64,000 bases of DNA from contig NC_080715.1 of assembly GCF_019097595.1 (NCBI RefSeq), positions 10,062,073-10,126,072 of the forward strand, in the 5' to 3' direction. Of the stretch, positions 13,001 to 42,009 are shown one piece after another. The stretch comes from Hemibagrus wyckioides. Its lineage: Eukaryota > Chordata > Actinopteri > Siluriformes > Bagridae. The first letter of the stretch is position 1. Each line of letters starts with the position of its first letter. Under the pieces are notes generated by a model. That model made no database searches. It was not told the DNA's origin and saw nothing but the letters and a program-made list of their open reading frames with translations. A program made the position numbers and the translations under genes.

Positions 13001-14440
13001 GAAACCGGTACATACGGGTTTATACCTACAAAAGCGTGTGGTTTCCTTTAATTTTCCCCACCAGCTTGTATGCTTTTAAATGGTTCATTAATGCTGAGAT
13101 AAGACTAAAATATCGCACCCTAAAACCCTTAAAAGACATTTCGGATTTGGGATATCGAAGCCTGTTTTATGTAGCTTGCACTAATATAGCCATTTTGCTG
13201 CTAATTACACAAGTGGCTCCCATATCCCTCGAGTCCTGTGACACATGGGTGTAATTAGTGTTAGGCTGGTATCTTCGTCCGCTCTCTGATTAGTGAGTGA
13301 TTCACTCTTCAGGTTGTAATAAATGACGTGTCGAGATGCGAGGCCAGGAGGCTATGACGCATTGAAATGTCTGACTCGGGTCTTTGTTGTGGTGGCGGCT
13401 GTGTGCAGGGTTTTTTTTTTTCCCCTCCTCTCTTACTTTGTCACTTTTGGCATTCCCATAACTAGAGAAGCATCAGCACTCACACCTGGTAGTGTTACAG
13501 CGCGATGAGGTGCTGAAATGCCAGTGCCTCTTGGGTTTTGTCCTGAATTAGTTATATCCTGTGGTTTGGGTTCTTGCTGTGAAACTAATTTGAGCTTGCT
13601 TCACATTTCAGCGAAGAGAGCAGATCAGAACCAAAGCGAACGGCAGTGAGGTGGACCAGGCTCGTGGGGAACGTGGAGATCAGCAAAAGCGCCGTGTTTC
13701 TGTTAGAGAAGTGAAGTGTATATATTTTATTTGGGGATAGAACCTAAGACCGAGGACATGGAGTCTGTTCAGTGTGTTTTTCATGAATGTGTGTAAGCAG
13801 TGCACATTTCTGTCTCTTGAATTTAATGATTGAATGCTTATGATCTCTTAATGAAAGTGCTTAAAATGTCCATCGGTGGAAAAACATATCTGCCTCTAAA
13901 CGCAGTGTATCACATTATGTAGGTTTGCTAACAAACCTCCAGCAAAACGGTTAAAAATTTCAGTTGTATTTGTGTTTTGTATGAATGGCTTTAGCCTGGT
14001 TTGAGAGCTAGCTACCTAGTTACATTTATCGAGCTAAGGGAGCGTGTTAATGGAGGTTAATGTTAAGGTTTCGCTAGCCAGAGAGCATAGTGGAGAAGCA
14101 TATACACCTGGAAGGCCTGGGCCAGCTTTAATTACAAATCTGTTCATCGAAAATCATGAAACATGAGACAGTGGGATAGTGAATAATTGTGTATTTGTGT
14201 TTATTTTGTGTCCCGCGTTGCCATAAAAGGCGTATTATAATGAACGGATATTTTGCTATGCAAGCATTTACATTATAGATTATAATTTCGAATCAGTTGC
14301 TCAGAGTATAGAAAGTGGATTTTGTGCTTTCATTTGATTTCTGTGTAGTTTGTGTAGCATTTACACATGAACACCTAGAAAAGTATAAAACGTAGCTAGT
14401 GACTGATTAGTTATCATGCCATTTTAAATCCTGACATCAT
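10088..14440. other. Long noncoding stretch, possible acvr1 5' intron
   Basis: I see no coding exon or recognisable repeat family. A short local duplication (GAACGGACATTAGCTACTT) occurs at about 11,643-11,685. A stretch at 13,619-13,720 after TTTCAG could be a noncoding exon, but nothing proves it. Confidence 0.4.
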
Positions 14441-14640
14441 TAATTTTATTTTTTTTATTTTAATTTTTTTAATTTTATTTATTTATTTATTTATTTATTT
14501 TTGTTTAATTTTAATTTCATTTATTTATTTTATTTTATTTACTTATTTATTTAAATAAATAATATATTAAATTTATTATTTAGTATAATTTGTATATTAT
14601 AAATGAATAAATTATGCCTGCTATTAATTTATAATATACG
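14440..14640. repeat. ATTT-rich low-complexity tract
   Basis: Runs of TTTA and ATTTT units over about 200 bases. A similar short run with poly-C follows at about 15,388-15,423. Confidence 0.85.
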
Positions 14641-14715
14641 GATATCTTTAAAAGTACTTTAGCAGTATAGTTGCTTGTGACTGATATAGCATGGCTCAGA
14701 GAAGAGTATGCATGG

Positions 14716-14740
14716 GTGTGTGTGTGTGTGTGTGTGTGTG
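14716..14740. repeat. (GT)n microsatellite
   Basis: About 12 GT units. Confidence 0.9.
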
Positions 14741-16116
14741 TCTGAAAGAAAACTATCTAAAGCTGCAGTTGACAACTGTAAGCTCATCAGTGAAAGGGGA
14801 TGAGGGGGCATTAGCATCTGAGTGCATTCCTCAGGCTGTGAGTGAATAGTGGTGTGTATTGGTACTGGTATGACTGGTCGCTGTAGTCGTCCCCTTGTAA
14901 CCTCCAAGCAACTGTGACTACAAGCCAATCTCCCTAAGGGCAAGAAAAATCTTTTAGTCTAATCTGTTTTCACCATCAAACAGATTTCGGCTAAATTCTC
15001 ACCCGTGCGTGTGACAGTCCGTCTAACGCGCCGTAATAAGCTGAAACCCTGTTAGCTCTTTATTTTACTGTTGTTAGCCTGAGCTAGCAGTCTGTGTTGC
15101 GTATGCAGTTATGTTTTTTTCACTCCCTCCCTCTGTTCGTGTTTGTTGAATGATGACACACTCGGGTTCTGCTCATGTCCCTAAATGGTGTCCCACATGG
15201 TGCTAACACTTTGGGCTTGCCAGAACAAATAAAGATGAAATATATGGGGAGGGGAAAAAACAAGCAGTGAATCATCAGGAGATGAGATGATCACACTGAT
15301 CTCACCAGCGTGAGACGGTCTTGGAACGACTGCTCACATGCACACACTCCTCTGTTTATTCTACTATTTAAGACTAGTCTGGAAGTTTTATTTATTTATT
15401 TATTTATTTACCCCCCCCCCCCATTTTCACATTGATTTATTCTGCTATGCATTCATCTTTATATTTAAAATTCTGGCACTTTTTAACATTAAATTTCCCA
15501 AACCAGAGAAAGAGGACAAAGCAGAAGACGAGTATTGATTGTGTCTGGGGCTGAGGTCAGTTCAGGTTCATTTCTGTTCTGGGGTTTAGTGTGTTCATTA
15601 AATAACCTGGCATTATACAGAAAATCTGAAAGCACTTTACACCAGGGCTGTCTGAATGTAATAGGCTGTACTGTGTTGTACTATGAAAATGTTTCATAAT
15701 ATAAACACGTAATAAGTAGAGAATGTTCTAGAAACGTGTTATTTATGAAAGGTGAGAAAATTAAGTAATGTATTTCCCACATAATAGCCATTTGATGTCA
15801 TTTCTCACATAATAATCATGTCGTTCATATTCCTTGCTCCTGGTTCTATGGCTGAGATGATTAGAAGTGTGTGTGTGTCTGTGTGTGTGTGTGTCTGTGC
15901 ACAGCTGAGTGGGTAACAGTCTGGGTCAACGCAATACAACAGACCGACTCTGTCTCCCTGTCTCACCCCCTATCTCTCTGTCTCCAGCTCTGACTCAGCC
16001 CTTTCTTGCTCTCCACCTCTCTCCCTCGCTCAATTCTCTACTGACTTCTCACCTGTAACACTCGTCTGTCTGCCCCCCCCTTTCTCTCCCTCCCTCTCCC
16101 TGTCTCTCTTTCTCCA

Positions 16117-16184
16117 CCCCTTTGCTTATTGCTTACCTCTCTGCACCTTTAACCATTATGGCCCCCACTCTTTCTTTTTCTCTT

Positions 16185-16226
<42 letters not shown>

Positions 16227-16256
16227 CCTTTAACCCTCATCTTCATGCCGCCTCAC

Positions 16257-16298
<42 letters not shown>

Positions 16299-16328
16299 CC
16301 TTTAACCCTCATCTTCATGCCGCCTCAC

Positions 16329-16376
<48 letters not shown>

Positions 16377-16432
16377 CCTTTAACCCTCATCTTCATGCCG
16401 CTTCACTATTTCTCTCTCTCTCTCTCTCTCGG
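16117..16432. repeat. Minisatellite: CT microsatellite plus 40-base spacer repeated three to four times
   Basis: A unit of about 40 bases (CACCTTTAACCCTCATCTTC then ATGCCGCCTCACTATTT) is repeated at about 16,225, 16,298 and 16,376, with a related first copy near 16,144. Each is separated by a (CT)n run of varying length. A composite tandem repeat that yields a spurious ORF. Confidence 0.9.
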
Positions 16433-16724
16433 TGTGTATTAGTCCAAAATCTCAAGTAAGTCCCACTTGACTAGTACAGGAAAATATTATGATATTTAAT
16501 GAAGTAGATATAAAAATATAAATCCCAAAATGACTCCGGCAAATTAGTTCTCGTCCTTTCGTGCACTAGCAGTCCTCAGCTCATCAAGGGTTTAAATAGT
16601 GCGAATTCAGGACACAGCGCCGCCACCAACTTGACGCATCATTACTCACTCAAATGCCTGTGCAGTCGTGTGAATACAGTAAAAATTTGTCAGCGTCTGC
16701 TCGTACCTCGTAACTCTTTGAGAC

Positions 16725-16815
16725 AATATGAGGAAGAAACCTCAAGAAGAACCAGACTCAAAAGGAAACCTCATCCTCATCTGGGTGACTTCGGAGAGAG
16801 TGATTTATAAATAAA
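16725..16815 (-). repeat. Dispersed teleost repeat fragment, reverse orientation
   Basis: ATGAGGAAGAAACCTCAAGA and CTCATCCTCATCTGGGTGAC are the reverse complement of the family also present at 23,850-24,045. Another reverse copy is at 44,317-44,405. Confidence 0.6.
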
Positions 16816-17685
16816 TTGCCTTCTATGACTGTGTGCTATATGGTTATTCTGAGCAAACAAGTGTTGGTTCTCAATTATATTGGTGTTGGGTACAAAAACA
16901 TTTAGGAAACATTTGAAGAACTCTTTAGTATGTAGCTAGAAGAAGTCAGTGGTGCTCAGTGGTCATTTTTGAATACCTAGAACTATGTATTAAAGTATTC
17001 ACAGTTTAACTGACTGTCTTGGTACGTGGTACTAAAGGTTCTTGAAGGGTTCTTTAAGAGTTAATTGAGTAGTTGATGGTAAGTAAATATATTAACTGTG
17101 TGATACAACCTGCTCATCAATCATTTCTTTTTTGTTAATAACCATCCAGACATTTTAAATATAGCTGAAGGTTCTACACTCTTAGAAAATCCTACAGTTA
17201 AGCCGTCATTGGATAATAAAAGGTTCTCATTCTCTAAAATGGCTGTATCTCTGACACGGAAACCGTTGTAGTTTCCTATACGGGGAGAATATAAGGTGTC
17301 TCATTTCTCATGAGGTTCAGAAGGTTGCTGACGAGTGTCCTATATGCCCAAGAGCGTTTTTCTCGAGAGAACGTACCTACCCAGCACCAGTATTATCTAG
17401 GGCTTAGAGCCTACGTGCACAAGTGAGTACTGCAAGTCCGAACAAGAAAATATTCTAGCAAGCATTCTCTTTACACGATCTAGTCTAGCTAATTAGTCAT
17501 GTACTTTATTCTTTCTACTTCCTGATGCTAATTGACTGCAGTTGTTATCAGACTGCATGATTTTTAGTGGTTAGCTTCTTAGCCTGTGGCATCAATACTA
17601 ATGTTCTGAAAAAAAAGAACACAGATCAGACAGGTCTGCACAAGGCAGTGATGAGCGGTGCATGAACGTCTGCAGATTCTTTCAG

Positions 17686-17689
<4 letters not shown>

Positions 17690-17769
<80 letters not shown>
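17690..17769. repeat. (TA)n microsatellite
   Basis: About 40 TA units. The flanks 16.8-17.7 and 17.8-19.5 kb hold no recognised gene. Confidence 0.97.
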
Positions 17770-17771
<2 letters not shown>

Positions 17772-19574
17772 ATCTTTCTTCAGATCTCACTGGAGCCCTA
17801 AGCGTCTGGCCAGATTTGGCCCTGTTTGACTCGAGTGCAGTGTCTCTTTCCTTCTCCGGAGCGACAGAGCGTGTGTTCTTTACTGAACTGTCTGGGTTTG
17901 ATCTCGCCTCTCATCTAGTCACCCAACCCCCAAATGGGCTGACTGACTGCGAGACACTGATATCAGATCCAGGATAAGGAGGTGCAGAGGAACAGAGCTG
18001 ACTGACCTGATCCGACTGAGGGTGGGCTTGAAAAGGAAGGAGCTCGAGAAGGGGGAAAAAAAAGAAAGATGACAATGGACAGGAAGATAGAACGTAGGCA
18101 TAGAGAAAAAGGAGAGAGGGAGACGATACAGATTAGAAAAATGGCGAGGGAGATAAAATTGAGGAACGAGATGAAGGAAACGGGAGGGAAGAACACACCG
18201 AGAACGAGGAAGTGAATTAGAGAGATTGATGACAGAAGTAAAATCGAAGAACTTGTCTTTGACATCTGTTCTTTCTTCTTCAGGACTTTGACATGCTGTT
18301 ATAAAAAAAAAATAAAATAACAGATTCCCAAATCTTTTATGACTCTAATACAAATCTAATGCACAAATTAGATTCATTCAATGCTATGTCCAGCTAAGCT
18401 TCGGGCTTTACTCTGATTTCACAGGGTGCCATGTGTCAGTAATGTCAGTTCTGTCTGGGCCAGGTTTCGGGTAAATAATGCCTGTAATGGTTTTAATTAG
18501 ACCAAATAAGCAGCCACCTGCAAAGGCATGGCACATTTTATCGCCCGAATAAAGAGAGACGGAAAGAAAAGCTTTAATTACAGCTGAGCCATGAAAGCTG
18601 GATGGGAGGTGAGCCAATTCAAACTACGCTTGAACTGATGCAAGAACGTCAGTCGTGATTATTTATTTATTTTTATAATATATTTAGGTCCTTGTTAGTT
18701 CAGGTTTGCTTAGTCACTAACAATATTTCTGTGTATGGGATTATTGCTAACCCTTTAGTGAGGGCAGTAAAAGGAAAAATGAGCATCTTTTTTTTTTATA
18801 ATAAAGCAGTGCTATAAACTGAGAAGGTTGTAGCTGATAGAGTTTGGTATTGAATGGGTGTAGGTTTGTTTATGTCTTTCAGCCTCACCTCCACTTAGCG
18901 GGCTATATTTCTTTTAGCTGAAAATATCCGCCGAACCTCCAGGGATGCTTGCTGCAAATGTGTCTGGGTATTTGGTGTTAAAAAAAATTGATTTATTCAA
19001 TGCTCGACGTGATACTGCAGTATTTTTGTTTAAAAAAAAAAAACTCATCTTGTTTACTTCTGGCCTGCGTTTACTATGTAGACTTGGATTTAAATGGATA
19101 AAAAAAGAAGCATTTGAGAATAAGGGCGGTTTCATTAGCGAAGAGTTTAGCCTGGTTTACTCGAACCCTGGTGCGTTTACCTTCTCAGCACGCTTGCTTT
19201 ACGCAGGTGAGAACGCGGCAGTCTCACTCAGGTGCAGACGAGAACGAGCGGCAGAGGTGGTCTCGGCCTGATTTCCAATTCTTCTGTGGTTTCGTTGCAG
19301 TAAGAAAGCAGTTCGACTCAATTGACCCAGCTCCAGGAAGTGAACCAGACATAACGTATTATGAGCGGCAGGAAGCTTTTTTTCTTGATGCAAGCTGCTA
19401 AATTGATCTACGAGTAGTAACCTGAGCTAAGGGACAGAGCTGTAGCACTACAGAAACTCAATGTTTTAACTGGGCTGGATATTTGTGTCAGCAAAAAATG
19501 CTGGATTTATTAATGCTAGTTATTCATATAAATTTCATCCATAACATAAAATAATGTGATGTGACATAACATCG

Positions 19575-20080
19575 ATTATCTCAATGGGTGGAATTTGTTA
19601 TGCGAACAGGAATTTGTAAGTGAACAGTCAGTTCTCAGAGTTGATGTGTTGGATGCAGGAAAAATGGGCAACTGTAAGGATCTGAGTGACTTCGACAAGG
19701 GTCATATTGTTATGGATAGACAACTGGGTCAGAGCATCACCTTGTGAGGTGTTCCCAGTATTCAGTGGTTACTACCTACCAAAAGTGGTCCAGGGAAGGG
19801 CAACCAGTTACATGACAGGGTCATGAGCACCCAAGTCTCATTAATGCCTAGGCTAGTATGTCTAGCTGTCCAGTAACTTGTCCAATCCATGGAGGCTCCA
19901 CCTCATAACTTACAGGACTTTAATGATCTGCTGCTAACGTCTTGGTGCCAGATACCACAGCACACGTTCACACGAGGTATTGTGGAGTCCGTGCCTCGGC
20001 GAGCTAGAGGTGTTTTGCGGCACAAGAAGGACCTACGACAATAGGCAGGTGGTTTTAATGTTATGGATGATTGAGCACTA
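19575..20080 (+). pseudogene. Internally deleted Tc1-like transposon relic
   Basis: It starts near an ATGGGCAACTGTAAGGATCT start region encoding a decayed transposase N-terminus ([20 protein letters not shown]). It jumps near 19,870 to a C-terminal part (SMEAPPHNLQDFNDLLLTSW, then IPQHTF and a VESVPRRA-like segment) and ends in GGCAGGTGGTTTTAATGTTA. The central catalytic region is missing. A partner copy of the same family lies at 45,655-46,120 on the opposite strand. Confidence 0.8.
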
Positions 20081-21640
20081 AATATATATTTCATTATACA
20101 CATAATTTTTTGTTTACCTTTTGCCTTTTCTGTAATGATTTTTTAGCCCTGTATTTTTCATCATTTTTTTGCCCCGGGGAGATTTTATTTTATTTTTTTG
20201 CTTTTTGGTGTGAATTCTGTCCAGGCTGACACCCAAATATCCAAATAGCAAACAAGCCAAAAGTACCCATTTTGGTTTGATTTTGACTCGGCAAAGATGT
20301 GAAAAAGCCCTTAAACTTACCTCCTTGCTGTTGTGCCTTAAATTACTGTCATTGAAGGTTACCTGAAGCACTCGATGGTAGCAGCTCACCCTGGTCCTGT
20401 ATGTATAGTTTCACTGGCTACATGATTATCTGTCATGATTGCCGTGTCAGATCACACTCATGTCTCATGTATGTGAGGAGATGAAATGAATTGTAAAATA
20501 ATCAAAAAAGTTGTTTAGGAAATGTAGATAGTGAGTTGTTTTTAGATAGTGAGCTATCCAGCATTGTAGTATTAAGCGGTCATTGGAGCATGTGAGCTAA
20601 ACAGGATTCACACGCTAGCTAGTCACACCCTAATGTACACTAGCTGGCTAGATATTGACATTAAAGATGCTTGTAATATTTGCTGATATCATCATCATTG
20701 TTTAGATGAGGGTTTAGAGGATTATGAGAGATAAAAAGAAATGTCAGTTTAATACTTTTTAATAAAGCTTGCATTATTAAAAGCAAATATTCTAGTTCTT
20801 GCTAGCTAGTGCTGCAACATGGGGCTACAAGCGGAGTGTGTGTTTAGCTAAACATGTCTAGCTCCTTACTGTGGCTAAATAGCTAGCAAGCTTCAGGAAA
20901 AAAGGTTGCTGTTAAACATCAAGCTAGAAGCTTGAAGCAGTTGAGAGATTTTAAGAGCAGGTTCAGAGTGTAAAGGAATCATGGAATGACAAAGTGTGCA
21001 GATTTTGAGGTAAGAATGGAAGGGTGACGTAATGTACCATCGTGGGTCAGTGTGTTCAGGGAAATTCAGGTCACTCAATATCCTGCCTGCCGTTTTCCTC
21101 TAACAGTTCTTGGGATAATTGAGTGAAATCCCCAGCTGTATTCATTCTCCTAATTGAAAGCAGAAAATGCCCCCCTTTCCTTACATAGTTCTATTTCCGT
21201 AAATTCCCGCTTTGCTCTCGGTCTGCCCCACTGCCCCTTCATTCACCTCGTTTACCCCCTCAGTTTGCCCCTGCCCCTGCTGCTAACGGCCACTGATTGT
21301 GTGTGTGTGTGTCTGCCTCAGTCTGTGTGTATTTGTGGCCTGATTAAATGAGCAGCATGTGGTCTCTGGGCATCCACCACGCCGCCAGGCTAACACTAAC
21401 AGGACACACTTAATTTTTTATGTCTGGGAGCATCCAGGCAGTCACAAAAGCTCTCTCTTTCTGTCTGTCTCTCTCAGTCTCTCTGTCTGTCTCTTTCAGT
21501 CTCTCACACAAACACACGCGCACACACACATAAGCTAGATAAGTGATTTGTGTGGAATAAACAGGTCACAAGGGAGCTCTTAGCTGCTAGCGTTTTATCA
21601 CGTTGCAAGAACAACGATGATGATAGTAGATTTGAGTGGG
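20081..21640. other. Noncoding, no feature recognised
   Basis: A/T-rich single-copy-looking DNA with short GT/CT runs near 21,300 and 21,470. No exon recognised. Confidence 0.4.
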
Positions 21641-21648
21641 CTTTTATA

Positions 21649-21670
21649 AACTCAGTTGTGTGTGTGTGTG

Positions 21671-21705
<35 letters not shown>

Positions 21706-21901
21706 GGCTAAATGACTGAAATGAATTCGGAAGGCATGTGTGTGAGTGGGCTGAATTTAGGGATCCTGGCTCTGAAACACTCTCGAATTCTGCACTCATC
21801 CGTCCTGCTGTGCGTCTATCCCTCTCTCCTCCTCCACCTCCTCCTCCTCCTCTCACGTCTGGCTTCTCCACTCTATCTGCCAGGCAGCCTCCCCTCCTCT
21901 G

Positions 21902-21961
<60 letters not shown>
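21649..21961. repeat. (GT)n and (CT)n microsatellites
   Basis: (GT)n with one interruption at 21,656-21,702, a CTC-rich stretch at 21,820-21,855, and (CT)n of about 27 units at 21,907-21,960. A CCAAT motif follows at 21,965 in slightly GC-richer DNA. Confidence 0.93.
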
Positions 21962-21962
<1 letters not shown>

Positions 21963-22758
21963 TAGCCAATAGGAGTGCTCCAGTCTTCCCACTGCTTGCC
22001 ACTCAGCGCCTTGTTGCCAGGACGACAGAAAGGCATGAGACCCACTTTAGTTCAGGATTTTAAACTTGCCGTTGATTCTGTGCCCAGCCGGAAAAGAGCT
22101 CGTGTCCCGCAGAGCCCGAAACCCCATACTCGCATCCGATTTCTCCCTCGTATTAAGGGTGTGGTTTATAATGTTTTAAACGCTCTCTAATACCGTAATA
22201 ATCATCCCAGTTCAATCATCCCTCATACGGTATTCTCAGTATTGCCATGTTGTGGCCTGCTTCAGTTTCGTCTAAGGCTTTTGTTGACATTTTTTCAGGT
22301 CCAGACATGAGCTTCACCCCTTTTCTACAGTGTGTTTTGCTGCAGTCTGTGTGGTCAGCGAGGGAAAATGAAGCTCGTTAGTGTTTGCGTATCAATTGCA
22401 ATATGACAATATTATACATAGCATCAAAGTGCTTGAAATCTGGACTACTCGCAATGGTCAGGAGATTCGTCTCACTTCCTGTTGGCGTTTTTTTTGCACA
22501 TCAGATAAAGGGAATTAAAGTCAGACAACTCAATTTTCCAGTTTGTGATGACGAGCTGCTGTAGCCGTTCTCTTGTTAGTCACAATACTGAACCAACTTC
22601 AACTCGATAATCATTACAGCGTGGTTATTAAAGTTGCAGATCGACTAAAATTTTATTTAAACTAAGGCACTTAAATGATACTGAAATGATAGTAACTTTG
22701 TTTAGAAGAGCAGAAATGCAACTTTTCTTATTTACTAATTAAACAAAACCTCCACTGA

Positions 22759-23232
22759 CAGTGGAACCCCGGCATACGAATGTGCTCCCTTACGAATTTT
22801 TTCACCTTTAGAATTGAAATTTTGCATTGGCATACGAAGCATTTTCGGCATACGAACGAACTACTGGTTTGCGTCAGTGGAAAGCCAACCGAAGTGAGTT
22901 TACGAATTTTTACGAATACCAACTTGACCTTCGGCATGGGTTCAAAAGCTGCAGTGATTTTTTTTCGGGCGTTATTTGTTGACCGCTCGGTGGCGTGGGT
23001 GGTCCGTTCTATTTTTAGCCCAAGCTTTGTGGCACGACTTCCTGTGAGGACCCTTGACATGGAATGCTTGGCTTGGGTCAGTTCTTTGTAAGCAGCCATA
23101 CAGTTTACATACACTTCGTATTGTTAATATTGGTCGTTTTTTTGGGCGGCTGGAACGGATTATCAGCATTTAAGCAATACAAATTTCCGAACTCGCCTCC
23201 AGAACGAATTTAATTCGTAAGCCGACATTCTG
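22759..23232. mobile_element. Non-autonomous TIR element built on GCATACGAA ends
   Basis: The left end CAGTGGAACCCCGGCATACG is mirrored at the right by AATTCGTAAGCCGACATTCTG (inverted, somewhat decayed). The interior repeats GGCATACGAA and TTACGAATTTT motifs. Short overlapping ORFs on both strands reflect low stop density and lack family resemblance. Superfamily not assigned. Confidence 0.6.
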
Positions 23233-23849
23233 ACCAATCATGTTAATGTAGACACCTCCAGATTGAATTTAATTTTGACTCAGATGAAAATGATCCTAAT
23301 CTTTTACTTTACTTACTCAGTAATCTGGTTACTTACTTACTTATGTACATCTTGATTTTTTTTTTATTGATATCTTGGCATACATACTCTGTCATCATTA
23401 ACCTGCATGGTGGCAGCACAAACGGTTCCATCCAGCTAGCATTTCAAAATAAGCATGAGGCAAGGTTTTGCTTTCGGGTGAAGGAATTTGGAGTAGAGCA
23501 CATTTTACTCACAACAGATTGAAAACACAAGCGAGACCATCGAAAACTCGGCTAACGTGATGAACTAAAACGGAGCTGTTCCACTCGCAAATATATGATT
23601 GGGCTACATGCCCATAAATATGCTCCGGATTACATGTAACTTTCATGCAAACAAAGATTTACGCTGGTTTAGAGTGTTTATAGAGAGCGATATTGCTACT
23701 ACAAATTGCTTTGAGAAGTTTAGTACTCAATTTCCATGAACAGTTTTCTACTCAAGTCTCCATCAGCAATAAATTTCCTTGTTACATAATTGCACTTTTC
23801 TGATCATATAGTACACAGTTATAGAAGGAAATGATTTATAATCACACTC

Positions 23850-24045
23850 TCCGGCGTCTCCCAGATGAGGATGAGGTTCCCTTTTGAGTCTGGTTCCTCC
23901 TCACGTCGATCTAGGGAGTTTTTCCTCACCACCGTCACCTCTGGCTTTCTCATTAGGGATACATTTTTCTACATTCACACGCACTCTATAAAGCTGCTTT
24001 GTGACATTCTTAAAAGCGCTACACACATAGAATTGAATTGAATTA
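23850..24045 (+). repeat. Dispersed teleost repeat (SINE- or LINE-tail-like) with GAATT tail
   Basis: Recognisable segments: CAGATGAGGATGAGGTTCCC, TTGAGTCTGGTTCCTC, GGGAGTTTTTCCTCACCACC and AAAGCTGCTTTGTGACATTC, then a GAATTGAATTGAATTA tail. The last part recurs at 34,832-34,890. The family is common in fish. Confidence 0.65.
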
Positions 24046-24496
24046 TAAGTGTATTTATTTTTGAACAGCAGTGTCTTTGCGCTAGTGTGTGGTTCTGGAG
24101 GAATCCTGACCTTTTGCTCCACTAATCTCGTGTTCCCCCTCTCTCTCTCTCTTTGCCTGCCTACTTCCCTTTTTTGACACTCTCTTTATCGCTATCTCTC
24201 CTCCTCCTCCTCCTCCTCCTCTTCCACGCTCGGCTCTCTGGTGCTTGAATTGCATCTCCTTTTTTTTTTTTTTCTGGCAAGCAGTAGGAGGGTGTCTTCG
24301 TCTGTCTGCCTGTGTGGGGGGTGGTTTTTTTTATTTTTTTTTATTTTTTCCCTTTTCTTTTGCAACTACGCAGTTTCGTTACTCCAACTCAGATGAATAT
24401 GAGTTAGCAGTTTTAAAGAAACCGAAGGTGAAATCTGCTTGTGTGAAGCATATTTGGTTTAAATGTCTGATGTTTTTCTTTGTTGCCAGGTCTGCG

Positions 24497-39864
<15,368 letters not shown>

Positions 39865-40690
39865 ACTCTTTTCGTATGGAAGATCCTCAAAGGCCTTTAT
39901 AATGTCCAGTGGACGACTCGTCTGGAGATCCAGGAAAAAAAAAGGGACCGCACGGGCACAGTGCTCTCTTTAGAGGCACAATGTATTTATTTTAAAACGT
40001 ACAGTTGGACACGTTTTGGCATCCAAAGATGGCACAGAGGGCATTTATAAAAGACTGCAAATATGTGAGCTAGCTTTCACAGAGACTGTTACTGTAGCAA
40101 GACCCGGAAAGGAGAAAGTCGCTTTAGAGCTCCAAGTTTACTTCTAATGCAGCTTTGATTTTTAGAACTGTCTGGAAACCACGTCTTTCGTTTAGCAATA
40201 TTGTCCGTGCTTCTTTTTGATTAATTGCACTGGCAGTCGCTGGCATTCCTTACTTGCACTGTTACGGAAGAATTTGGAGGGGAAAAAGACGACAATTTGC
40301 CAAAAAAAGGCTGTATTTTATATTCCACTAGCATCGTATCCTTATCCATTATCAACCACAGACCTAACGCAAGCAACTTTTAGTTTTATGTTACAGTCTT
40401 TTTTTTTTTTTCTTCTGTTGTTTACTTGTGCACTGCCGTTTACAGTATATAATGATAAAAAAAAAGAGCATCTCTGCCTTCGTTCATGTCACTTGAGCTG
40501 TAATTTATTCAACTCTACCGTACAATAGCCACTCTGTTACTGTTATGCCTGAGATGTTTAACGTGTCACTGATTTTCCTTTTTTCTTTTTCTTTTTTTGC
40601 ATTATTGAGCATTTAGCTATTTCCCTTTTGTTTGTTTCATAAGCTTTATTGAATATAGATGCTAAAGTAAATAAAATAAAAAAAAGATTC
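39865..40690 (+). other. acvr1: acvr1 3' untranslated region with polyadenylation signal
   Basis: A noncoding stretch follows the acvr1 stop. It is increasingly A/T rich and contains a TATTTATTTTA element near 39,984, an AU-rich type often found in short-lived mRNAs. An AATAAA hexamer at 40,671-40,676 overlaps an A-rich run and is the best candidate polyadenylation signal, giving a 3' UTR of roughly 0.8 kb. The 3' end is inferred without transcript data. Confidence 0.6.
40671..40676 (+). terminator. Polyadenylation signal AATAAA of acvr1
   Basis: An AATAAA hexamer about 0.8 kb after the acvr1 stop, followed by an A-rich tract. It is the first good canonical hexamer downstream of the stop codon. 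Confidence 0.55.
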
Positions 40691-42009
40691 TTAACTCGAA
40701 AACATTAGGCAATGCCTGTAAACTGTTTATAAATGAATATGTGCACTGGCCACACGACTTAAGTTTATATATATATATATAAAAAGAAATGTTGGGTTAT
40801 CTTATTTCCTATTTAAATGTCATTTTACTGTAGTAATTAAGACGGTATATATTTCACCCTAAACTTATTTTTTATGATGTAATAATTAGCAGATTTCATC
40901 ATAATACAGATTATTTGACTGTTTCGGCTGTTTCGCCTAATTCTTTTAAAAGACACGGAGCTACAGATCTCATCATTGCTATTAAATGCGTCATAGATAA
41001 GTGTTGTTTGGTCATAAAATATAAGAACCAATCAGATTTCAGTATGCAAATGACATGTTACAACTAGGTTATGAGGGAGAGTGTAGCTTTGGAGCCTGTT
41101 TCCAATTTCCACATTCATCCAGTTTTAGGGTGAAAGCGCAGTGCTTCTGCAGCTTTTTGTTTTCTAATCACATTAGTATAGAATTGCCATTTTATGCAGT
41201 TTATTTTTTATTATATAATTGAATTTTGATGCAGTTATTTATTGTAAACAAAAAACAATAATGAGGTCTTTCATTGTGACTCTTAAGAAGTAAATCTCAC
41301 ACTTTAAGCGACTTTTTCATGCCTTATGGACAAAAAAAACAGTTCTAATACACACCCCACATCCATGATGCAAACTTTTGGAGATGAGAAAGCAGACACC
41401 CAGACTCTTCCTCACTTTGTTTGACTTTAGAAATTATCCGTTTTGGACAAAATGAAGGTTTTCCATGTGGAAAAAAAAACACAGCCAGATATGCCAAGCA
41501 TGGCATTCCTTTGCATGAGTTTATCATCATAAAAATATGATTCTGTGAACTGAAAAAATCTGTACTGAGGAAAAAAATAGAGGGCGAACAAGACAAGTTT
41601 TATCGGAATTCCGTCTGTTACATGTGACTTATTGTTTTATGGGAACTGGTTAAAGCCATTGCATAGAGGATTAAGTTAATTTTAATATGTACAGGCATAT
41701 TATTAAATATTAAAATTTGATTCATCAAAATCCAAAGTTCATTTTATTGTCCAGAGGCAGATTTTTAGGGCTGCAGGAAAACATGCAGCTCCTGTGATTG
41801 GTGTAAGCCAGTGTATCATTATTCACATTGAAAGCTTCTTTTTATGTATGAACAGATTTTTGTTACTAAGTAAAATATCCTGCCAATGTTTTGGATGTTT
41901 TTGGCAGCAGTTCATCAGCCTTTCTTTTCCTCCTCGTTGGAGTTTTAACAGGTTTTTGGAAGCACTTTCATACAAGTATTTCAAGGTCTATTGTAACTTC
42001 TGAGTCCAT

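Noticed and set aside
22728..23169. ORFs of 128 and 103 codons on opposite strands
   Set aside because: They lie wholly within the GCATACGAA TIR element and mirror each other. No family resemblance.
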